8,255 nucleotides of DNA from Gammaproteobacteria bacterium. Its GTDB lineage: Bacteria > Pseudomonadota > Gammaproteobacteria > Steroidobacterales > Steroidobacteraceae. Shown here one piece after another: positions 1 through 5,369 of the stretch. The translations under genes were made by a program, and so were the position numbers. The notes beneath the pieces were generated by a model. It made no database searches and was not told the DNA's origin. It was given only the letters and a program-made list of their open reading frames with translations. The number at the start of each line of letters is the position of its first letter. Position 1 is the first letter of the stretch. Where the stretch lies: positions 1 through 8,255 of the forward strand of contig JASHUC010000463.1 of assembly GCA_030040235.1 (NCBI GenBank). Direction: 5' to 3'.

Positions 1-867
1 GCTGGCAGCGTCAAGCGACGTCTGTTCGTCGGCGATGAGGAAGACGGGGAAGACGTGATCCGGGTCCTGGAGGCCTACAAGAAGTCCTTTCCAGACGAGA
101 TCAAGCGCTTTCAGCTGCAGCGTCACGTGAGCGGCGTCGAGATCGCGGTCGGGGCGTTCTTCAACGGCAAGGAGTTCGTCTATCCCATCAACGTGAACTT
201 CGAGCACAAGAAGCTGTTCCCGGGAAACATCGGACCGTCGACCGGCGAGATGGGTACCGCGATGTTCTGGAGCGGCCCGAACCGGCTCTTCAACTCCACG
301 CTGAAAAAGATGGAGGCGCGTCTCGCCGAGGAAGGCTATATCGGCTACATCGATCTCAATTGCATCGTGAACGGCAACGGCATCTATCCGCTCGAATTCA
401 CCGCCCGGTTCGGCTATCCGACGATCAGCATCCAGCACGAGGGCATGACGACGCCCATCGGGCAGTTCCTGAGCGACCTCGCGAGCGGCGTCAATCCGAA
501 GCTCAAGGTCAAGAGCGGCTTTCAGATCGGCGTGCGCATCGTCGTCTCACCGTTTCCGTTCGATGACGATGCGACCTTTCTCTCGATGTCGAAGAACGCC
601 GCGATACTCTTCAAGAAGGGCATCCCGGAAGAAGTTCACATCGAGGACGTGAAGCAGGTGAACGGACAGTGGTACGTCGCCGGCACCTCCGGGGTGGTGC
701 TCGTCGTGTGCGGCCTGGGCCAGACGATGCGCCAGGCTCAGGCGCAGGCCTACTCCCGGATCCGTAACATCATGATTCCCGACATGTACTACCGAGACGA
801 TATCGGTGAGCGCTGGTTCGAGGATCACGACAAGCTGCACACGTGGGGCTATCTGCGGGAGGTTTGA
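1..867 (+). CDS. PurD-like ATP-grasp ligase, 5' end cut by window
   Basis: The reading frame is open from base 1 and ends at TGA 865-867, giving 288 visible residues of a longer protein. The sequence matches the second half of phosphoribosylamine-glycine ligase (GARS, PurD). A strand carrying SGVEIAV is followed by the nucleotide-binding motif GPSTGEMG (visible residues 78-85; canonical GPNTGGMG). Next is the metal-site segment DLNCIV...PLEFTARFG (118-138), and then a GARS C-terminal domain ending in a GLGQT...AQAQAY helix and DIGERW. Family members join an amine to a carboxylate with ATP, in the cytosol. In PurD the metal motif reads EFNCRFG; here the Glu is kept but the Asn is Thr (residue 134). 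That, and the lack of purine genes nearby, argue for a specialised paralogue. The GTG at 55 is probably internal because the ATP-grasp N-terminal part is missing. It overlaps the ribosome binding region of the methyltransferase gene downstream. Family assignment is firm; substrate is unknown. Confidence 0.8.
   Translation, partial: AGSVKRRLFVGDEEDGEDVIRVLEAYKKSFPDEIKRFQLQRHVSGVEIAVGAFFNGKEFVYPINVNFEHKKLFPGNIGPSTGEMGTAMFWSGPNRLFNSTLKKMEARLAEEGYIGYIDLNCIVNGNGIYPLEFTARFGYPTISIQHEGMTTPIGQFLSDLASGVNPKLKVKSGFQIGVRIVVSPFPFDDDATFLSMSKNAAILFKKGIPEEVHIEDVKQVNGQWYVAGTSGVVLVVCGLGQTMRQAQAQAYSRIRNIMIPDMYYRDDIGERWFEDHDKLHTWGYLREV
857..863 (+). promoter_or_regulatory. ribosome binding site for the methyltransferase
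   Basis: GGGAGGT lies inside the last codons of the PurD-like gene, 12 bases before ATG 876. It supports that start over GTG 843, which precedes it. The spacing is longer than ideal, so it is a moderate signal. Confidence 0.5.
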
Positions 868-875
868 CGGCTTCG

Positions 876-1475
876 ATGCGGGCCAGCGACGCACCGGCGC
901 GGTTCGGCCGCGAGTATTACCGGCGCTACTACTACGATCCGCGCACCGCCGTCGCGTCCCGCTACGAATCGCGCGCCCGGGCACGTCTGATCGCCGCCTA
1001 CGCCGATTACCTCGGGCTACCGGTCCGCAGCATCCTCGATGCAGGCTGCGGGGTCGGCCGGCTGAGGGCGTCGCTGCGGACGCATTTTCGCGCTGCCGCT
1101 TACGTCGGCGTCGAGGCGAGCGACTACCTCTGCCGGCGCTACGGGTGGGAGCGGGCGCGCATCGAGGAGTACCGTGCGCCGGCCCCGTTCGATCTCGTCA
1201 TCTGCTACGACGTCCTGCAGTACCTTAAGGACCGCGCGGCGGCCCGCGCGCTCGCGAACCTGGCCCGACTCAGCCGGGCGCTGCTGTATTTCAGCGCGCT
1301 CACCCGAAGGGACACGCGCATGAACTGCGATCGCAACCGCACCGATCTCGACGTCGAGGCGCGGCCCGGCGAGTGGTATCGAGCGCGTCTGCGCCGCAGC
1401 TTCCTCGAGATCGGAGCGGGCTTCTGGGTACGGCGCGGCGCCCCGCTCACGTTCTGGGAGCTCGAGCGGACCTAA
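876..1475 (+). CDS. class I SAM-dependent methyltransferase
   Basis: A 199-residue soluble protein with a Rossmann-type methyltransferase core. Motif I is LDAGCGVG (residues 54-61), the SAM-binding loop. The acidic residue ending strand 2 is Glu80 in YVGVEASD. The motif around strand 4 is FDLVICYDVLQYL (105-117), typical of small-molecule methyltransferases. The N-terminus is Tyr/Arg-rich (EYYRRYYYDP, 13-22), a feature I do not recognise as a domain. ATG 876 is chosen because GGGAGGT at 857-863 lies upstream, although the 12-base spacing is long; a GTG at 843 would extend the protein by 11 residues into the preceding gene. The start is 8 bases after the PurD-like stop, so co-transcription and coupling are likely. 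The substrate cannot be read from sequence; from context it may be the product of the ligase upstream. Confidence 0.87.
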   Translation: MRASDAPARFGREYYRRYYYDPRTAVASRYESRARARLIAAYADYLGLPVRSILDAGCGVGRLRASLRTHFRAAAYVGVEASDYLCRRYGWERARIEEYRAPAPFDLVICYDVLQYLKDRAAARALANLARLSRALLYFSALTRRDTRMNCDRNRTDLDVEARPGEWYRARLRRSFLEIGAGFWVRRGAPLTFWELERT

Positions 1476-1478
1476 GCC

Positions 1479-1853
1479 GTGCACCTGAGGTTCGCGGATA
1501 CCCTCGAATGCCGGCGCTTCGGCGCGCTCCCGGGAGTGACGCTCGTCGGGCGCACGCCCGAGGGGGACGCGCTGTACGTATCGCTCCTCGGCGATGTGCC
1601 GGCGGACCTGCCGCCCACGCTGCCGAGCGCCAAAGTCGAGAGCATGGACGGGGAGCGCTATCGCATCTCATCGGGCGCCCGCGCCTGGACCTTCTCCGCG
1701 CGGCTCTTCCTGCACCACGATCTCTCGGCCGCCTTTTATCAGGCGTTGCCCCCCGCGCCGGTGCCACTCCTCAAGCGCACGTTCTGGCGGCTCGTGCTCG
1801 CCACCGCACGGACACGACTCGGCGAGCGATGGCTCGCCCGGTCGCGCGGGTAG
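1479..1853 (+). CDS. uncharacterised 124-residue protein
   Basis: GTG at 1479 begins three bases after the methyltransferase stop, and the frame ends at TAG 1851-1853. I do not recognise a family. The first half looks like alternating strands (GVTLVGRT, DALYVSLLGDVP, RYRISSGARAWTFSARLFL). The second half is helical with a hydrophobic and basic C-terminus (PLLKRTFWRLVLATARTRLGERWLARSRG region, split around residue 96). No signal peptide or clear membrane span is seen; the FWRLVLATA stretch is short and followed by Arg residues, so an amphipathic helix is more likely. There is no strong Shine-Dalgarno before the GTG, so translation probably depends on ribosomes finishing the methyltransferase. 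Tight spacing suggests a shared pathway with the two genes before it, perhaps as an accessory or binding protein. Being real rather than spurious is supported by the operon position and proteobacterial-like codon use. Confidence 0.65.
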   Translation: MHLRFADTLECRRFGALPGVTLVGRTPEGDALYVSLLGDVPADLPPTLPSAKVESMDGERYRISSGARAWTFSARLFLHHDLSAAFYQALPPAPVPLLKRTFWRLVLATARTRLGERWLARSRG

Positions 1854-1891
1854 CACAACGCACAGCCGAAAGTCAATGGAGCAGTGCAGGG

Positions 1892-1920
1892 TTGGCAACG
1901 CGCATGTGATTGCGTATGGT
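1892..1920 (+). promoter_or_regulatory. sigma70-like promoter before the 191-aa protein gene
   Basis: TTGGCA at 1892-1897 and TATGGT at 1915-1920 are separated by 17 bases, the optimal sigma70 spacing. They match the consensus at 5 of 6 (-35) and 4-5 of 6 (-10) positions. Transcription would begin near 1927, giving a leader of about 70 bases before ATG 1998. It sits in the 144-base gap after the three-gene run, so it marks the start of a new transcription unit. It also argues against the in-frame upstream start at 1884, which would lie before the promoter. Confidence 0.55.
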
Positions 1921-1986
1921 GGCTCCCGGATCCGTGCGAGAAGAACTGCCATGAGCAGCCAGCACGCTTCTCATGTGGTCAGCGTC

Positions 1987-1992
1987 GAGGGG
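1987..1992 (+). promoter_or_regulatory. ribosome binding site deciding ATG 1998
   Basis: GAGGGG lies five bases before ATG 1998, a strong Shine-Dalgarno at a good distance. It favours this start over the longer in-frame start at 1884, whose added residues are Cys/Trp-rich and look non-coding. Confidence 0.6.
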
Positions 1993-1997
1993 CTCTC

Positions 1998-2573
1998 ATG
2001 TCAGTCGAAGGCCATCAGCGATCCGAGACCCAGAATGTTCTGCCGCCTCCTTCCGTACGGGCGGGCTCGCGTCACGGAAGCTCGCGGATGCTCGAGAGCT
2101 ATCTCGGCGACATCGAATACCTCGTGCGTGAGCGTCTCTGGGCGGAAGCCGTCCCGCTCGCTCTGGCTCTGCCGCACATCTGCGCGGCGCTCGCGCAGCA
2201 CGACCTCGTCAGCTCCCGTGATCGATACGTCGCGTGGTGCGAGCAATGGGTGCGACCGCTGCAGGATGACACCTCGATCACGCTGCCGACGGCCACGGAG
2301 CTCTCTCGCATGGCCGAGCAGCACGGCGTCGAGCGGCAGCTCGAGGCGAGCGAGGGTGTTCCCGTCAATGCCTTGCGTCAGCTCAGGCTGCGCCGGCTCT
2401 CGCGTGCCGCACCCCCGCGGCGACGCGTGACGCTCGCCGAGATTGCCGACCCGAGCGGCGCGCCGGAAGCCTGCGCGGCACTGCTCGATGCCGTGCGCCG
2501 TTGGTACGGGGAGTGGGCGGCCGGCGATCCGACGGTGCAGACCAACCTGGCGCGCCTCGCAGTATTGCGCTGA
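1998..2573 (+). CDS. uncharacterised 191-residue helical protein
   Basis: ATG 1998 to TGA 2571-2573. I do not recognise a named domain. The first 30 residues are polar and Ser/Pro/Arg-rich, probably disordered. From residue 31 the protein is predicted by eye to be mostly alpha-helical: LESYLGDIEYLVRERLW, then a hydrophobic helix AEAVPLALALPHICAALA (49-66), then a Trp-containing segment (RYVAWCEQWVRP). The hydrophobic helix carries a Pro-His in the middle and is flanked by acidic and polar residues, so a buried or amphipathic helix is more likely than a membrane span. The C-terminal third has Arg-rich turns and ends in a helix with RRWYGEWAAGD. No signal peptide is seen, so it is probably cytosolic. 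It has its own promoter and ribosome binding site and is coupled to the transporter that follows, suggesting a linked role that cannot be specified. Confidence 0.72.
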   Translation: MSVEGHQRSETQNVLPPPSVRAGSRHGSSRMLESYLGDIEYLVRERLWAEAVPLALALPHICAALAQHDLVSSRDRYVAWCEQWVRPLQDDTSITLPTATELSRMAEQHGVERQLEASEGVPVNALRQLRLRRLSRAAPPRRRVTLAEIADPSGAPEACAALLDAVRRWYGEWAAGDPTVQTNLARLAVLR

Positions 2574-2599
2574 GCTCGGCACGCGAGCGTCCGCACCTG

Positions 2600-3904
2600 T
2601 TGACGCGCATTGCTCCGGTCGAGCCGCACGAGCGCCGCGCGGTCGCGCTCGCGTTCCTGTGCTATTTCACGCTGTTCGGCAGCTACTACATCCTGCGTCC
2701 CGTGCGCGACACGTTCGCGACGGAGTTCGGCTTCAACGATCTGCCCCTGCTGTTCACGGGGACGTTGATCGGCTCGCTCCTCGCCTCGCCGCTCTATGCG
2801 GCACTCGCCGCGCGGCTCCCACTGCAGCGCCTGCTGCCCGGTGTGTTCTGGTTCTGGCTGCTCAATGTTCTCGCATTCGACGCGCTGCTCGAAGCTGCGC
2901 CCCACAGCAGCATCGTCGCCGGCGCCTATTTCGTCTGGTTCAGCGTCTTCAACCTGTTCATGATCTCGGTGTTCTGGAGCCTGATGGTGGATCTCTACTC
3001 ACCTGCCCAGGCTTCCCGCCTCTTTCCGCTCATCGCCTCCGGCGGGAGCCTGGGAGCGATCGGTGGGCCGCTCGTGATGCGCTTCGGCGTGCGCTCGCTC
3101 GGCCTCGGCGGATTGCTGCTGATCGCCGCGGGCGGCTTCGTCCTCCTCATCATGCTCGTCCATCTGCTCATGCGCGAGAAGCATCGGCTGCGCCTCACCG
3201 GGGAGGGACAGCGCTCCTCGCTCGAGCACGTTCTGCCGGGCAATCCGTTCGAGGGTTTCGGCGAGACCATGCGCTCGGCCTACACGCGCAACCAGGCCGC
3301 CTTCTTCTTCCTGATGACTTTCGTGAACACCGTCGCCTACTTCTTCCAGACGGAGATCATCGCCCGATCGAGCGCCGCCCTCGCGGGTCGCGCGGTGGCC
3401 GTGGCCGACATCGCGCTGTGGACCAACATCCTCACGGCGATCGTGCTGATCGGCGGGATGGGGCGATTCATTCAGCGCTTCGGGGTGACCGCGGGCCTCA
3501 TCGCGAACCCCGTCATCATGGTCGTCGCCTTCGTCGTCATCGCGCTGTCACCGACGCTATTCATGATCCAGGCGCTGCAGGTCGTGCGCAGCGTCTCGCA
3601 GTACGCGGTCGCCCGTCCGAGCCGGGAGATCTGCTTCACCGTCGTCGAGCAGGCGAGCCGCTACAAGGCCAAGAACGTCATCGACACGGTGGTTTACCGG
3701 TTCGGCGATTTCGTTTCCGCCTGGCTGCAGCCGGCCATGCGCATGGCAGGGCTGCACATCGCGGGCGCGGCGACGGTCGGTGTGGGCGTATCGCTCCTGT
3801 GGGGCGGCATCGCGCACGCGCTCGGCCGGCGCTACGAGGGCAAGCGGGCCGAGCTCAGGGGTCAGCGGGGCGAGGAAGCGGCGGCGACGCCGGCGCAGGG
3901 GTGA
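2600..3904 (+). CDS. Npt/TLC-like (nucleotide transporter family) membrane protein, copy 1
   Basis: A multi-pass inner-membrane carrier of about 434 residues with roughly 11-12 hydrophobic helices. It resembles the Npt/TLC ATP-ADP translocase and MFS-like group. Signatures are GSYYILRPVRDT (27-38), SVFNLFMISVFWSLMVD followed by a Gly-rich ASGGSLGAIGGP turn, and near the C-terminus RYKAKNVIDTVVYR (354-367), which parallels the KxKxKxxVD segment of TLC carriers. The start is uncertain. The frame is open from TTG 2501, which overlaps the preceding gene by 73 bases, with a GTG at 2513 and TTG at 2600. I chose TTG 2600 because alignment with the downstream paralogue places conserved sequence from here and the earlier residues look unlike a transporter N-terminus. 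No strong ribosome binding site is visible, so translation is probably coupled to the gene ending at 2573. ATP exchange is known in obligate intracellular bacteria; here the substrate is open. Confidence 0.82.
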   Translation: MTRIAPVEPHERRAVALAFLCYFTLFGSYYILRPVRDTFATEFGFNDLPLLFTGTLIGSLLASPLYAALAARLPLQRLLPGVFWFWLLNVLAFDALLEAAPHSSIVAGAYFVWFSVFNLFMISVFWSLMVDLYSPAQASRLFPLIASGGSLGAIGGPLVMRFGVRSLGLGGLLLIAAGGFVLLIMLVHLLMREKHRLRLTGEGQRSSLEHVLPGNPFEGFGETMRSAYTRNQAAFFFLMTFVNTVAYFFQTEIIARSSAALAGRAVAVADIALWTNILTAIVLIGGMGRFIQRFGVTAGLIANPVIMVVAFVVIALSPTLFMIQALQVVRSVSQYAVARPSREICFTVVEQASRYKAKNVIDTVVYRFGDFVSAWLQPAMRMAGLHIAGAATVGVGVSLLWGGIAHALGRRYEGKRAELRGQRGEEAAATPAQG

Positions 3905-4016
3905 CGGCCGGGGCAGGGCATTTTTCCGGCCGAGCTCGGGTCCTGCGCATGCAACGCCTTCAGTCTCCCTGCCCACTTCATCTATAGTGCCCCTCCCTGC
4001 GAAGGAATCGATTCCC
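3905..4016 (+). promoter_or_regulatory. leader between the two transporters, with possible promoter
   Basis: The 112-base gap holds TATAGT at 3983-3988, a good -10 match; the best -35 candidate 18 bases upstream (TTCAGT, 3959-3964) is poor. GAAGGA at 4001-4006 is a ribosome binding site ten bases before ATG 4017. A 7-bp inverted repeat, CGGCCGG (3905-3911) with CCGGCCG (3926-3932), follows the first transporter stop. Its T-run is in the loop rather than after the stem, so it is not a convincing terminator. The second transporter may therefore be transcribed both by read-through and from its own start. Confidence 0.4.
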
Positions 4017-5351
4017 ATGGCCAACGCTCAGCAACCCTCGTGGTTAGCCCGTGTCTTCAGGTCGGGGGCCGAGATCGAGCCCTTCGAGTTGAGAGCGGTC
4101 CTGCTCTCGATGCTCTACTTCCTGTTCCTCTTCGGGAGCTACTCGGTGGTGAAGCCGGTACGCGATGCGATGGGGACGGTCTACGGCGTCAAGCACTACC
4201 AGGAGCTCTTCACCGCAACGTTCTTCGCGACGCTCGTGCTCGCGCCGCTGTACGCAGGCTTCGCCTCGCGCATGAGGCTCTCCGCCTTCCTGCCCTGGGT
4301 CTACGGCTTCATCGCCGCGAGCATTCTCGTGTTCTACGTACTCTTCAGCGGCGGCAAGTACCCGACGCGCTGGCTCGCGGCCGCGTTCTACGTCTGGGTG
4401 AGCGTGTTCAACATGCTCATCATCTCGGTCTTCTGGAGCTTCATGTCCGACATCTTCTCGCGCAACCAGGCGAAACGCCTCTACGGCTTCATCGCCGCGG
4501 GAGGCACGGTCGGAGGCATCGCGGGCCCGGCGCTCGCAACGCTCCTGGCGACCCTCGTCGGCAACGATGGGCTCATGCTCATCTCGGCCGGCGGCTTCGT
4601 GGTGACCGCGGTGCTCGTGGTGTTTCTCGCGCGCGAGAAGGAGAAGCTGTTGGCTGTCGGGGCGGAGGCGCAGCACACCCGGCTCGATCACCGGCTCGGC
4701 GGCAACGCGATAGACGGCTTCCGGCTCCTCTTGCAGTCGCGCTACCTGCTGTTGCTCGCGCTCTTCCTCTTCCTCATGACCTGGATCTCGACGATCGTCT
4801 ACTTCCAGCTCGGCGATCTCATCACCAAGGACTTCGCCAACCCCGCCGCGCGCACCCGCGCTTACGCCATCATCGAGGTCACGGTCAATAGCGGCGCGGT
4901 CGTCATTCAGCTCCTCGGTACCGGCCGCTTCATCAAGCGCTTCGGTGTGACGACGGGGCTGCTCCTCAATCCCGTCATCATGGTGCTCGCGTTTCTCGCC
5001 ATCGCGTTCTCGCCGGTGCTGCTCATTCTGGGCGGCATCCAGGTCGTGCGCCGCGTCGCCGAGTACGCAGTCGCCAAGCCGACGCGCGAGATGCTCTTCA
5101 CCGTGGTCGACCAGGAGAGCAAGTACAAGGCGAAGAACGTGATCGACACCGTCGTCTATCGCGGCGGTGACGTCCTCGCCGCGTGGGCGAGCTCCTTCGT
5201 GCTCTCCTTCGGCGTGAGCGGGCTCGCGCTCTTCGGTGCAGTCGTCTCGGCGATCTGGTTCCCGATAGCGTACGCGCTCGGGCGACGCTACGAGAATGTG
5301 CGGGGCGCCGAGCTCGCGACGCGCGCTTCCACCGCGGCGGCCGGCGGATAG
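4017..5351 (+). CDS. Npt/TLC-like (nucleotide transporter family) membrane protein, copy 2
   Basis: A 444-residue inner-membrane carrier with about 11-12 hydrophobic helices. It is paralogous to the preceding gene over its whole length. Shared signatures are GSYSVVKPVRDA (40-51), SVFNMLIISVFWSFMSD followed by KRLYGFIAAGGTVGGIAGP, GRFIKRFGVTTG, NPVIMVLAF, and KYKAKNVIDTVVYR (369-382). The conserved Lys-rich loop near the C-terminus and the KRLY element echo TLC-type nucleotide carriers. ATG 4017 is preceded by GAAGGA at 4001-4006. The frame is open upstream to 3780, but that part overlaps the previous gene in another frame and has no transporter-like sequence. The N-terminal tail (MANAQQPSWLARVF...) is hydrophilic and cytosolic. 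The gene ends 18 bases before the convergent kinase gene. Substrate could be nucleotides, another anion or something unrelated; members of this group in free-living bacteria are, as far as I know, uncharacterised. Confidence 0.87.
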   Translation: MANAQQPSWLARVFRSGAEIEPFELRAVLLSMLYFLFLFGSYSVVKPVRDAMGTVYGVKHYQELFTATFFATLVLAPLYAGFASRMRLSAFLPWVYGFIAASILVFYVLFSGGKYPTRWLAAAFYVWVSVFNMLIISVFWSFMSDIFSRNQAKRLYGFIAAGGTVGGIAGPALATLLATLVGNDGLMLISAGGFVVTAVLVVFLAREKEKLLAVGAEAQHTRLDHRLGGNAIDGFRLLLQSRYLLLLALFLFLMTWISTIVYFQLGDLITKDFANPAARTRAYAIIEVTVNSGAVVIQLLGTGRFIKRFGVTTGLLLNPVIMVLAFLAIAFSPVLLILGGIQVVRRVAEYAVAKPTREMLFTVVDQESKYKAKNVIDTVVYRGGDVLAAWASSFVLSFGVSGLALFGAVVSAIWFPIAYALGRRYENVRGAELATRASTAAAGG

Positions 5352-5369
5352 CGCATTCTTGCACCGCCG
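5342..5369. terminator. possible weak hairpin between convergent genes
   Basis: CGGCGG (5342-5347) can pair with CCGCCG (5364-5369) across a 16-base loop, in the junction where the + strand transporter and - strand kinase genes meet 18 bases apart. There is no T-tract on either side, so it is a weak candidate; termination could instead be Rho-dependent or the transcripts may overlap. Confidence 0.2.

Noticed and set aside
547..984. Open frame on the - strand across the PurD-like/methyltransferase junction
   Set aside because: It lies opposite two recognisable genes, its translation is Arg/His-rich with no motif, and long antisense frames are expected at this GC content.
1884..1997. Upstream in-frame start for the 191-residue protein
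   Set aside because: It would begin before the predicted promoter; the added residues are Cys/Trp-rich, and a good ribosome binding site precedes ATG 1998.
3905..3932. Hairpin after the first transporter as an intrinsic terminator
   Set aside because: The 7-bp stem has a 14-base loop holding the T-run, and no T-tract follows the stem.
2443..3987. 514-codon + strand frame over the first transporter
   Set aside because: The translation is Arg/Ala/His-rich without hydrophobic helices, while the other frame encodes a clear membrane protein; it is a shadow frame.
3780..4016. N-terminal extension of the second transporter
   Set aside because: It overlaps the end of the first transporter in another frame, is Arg-rich and non-homologous, and ATG 4017 has a ribosome binding site.
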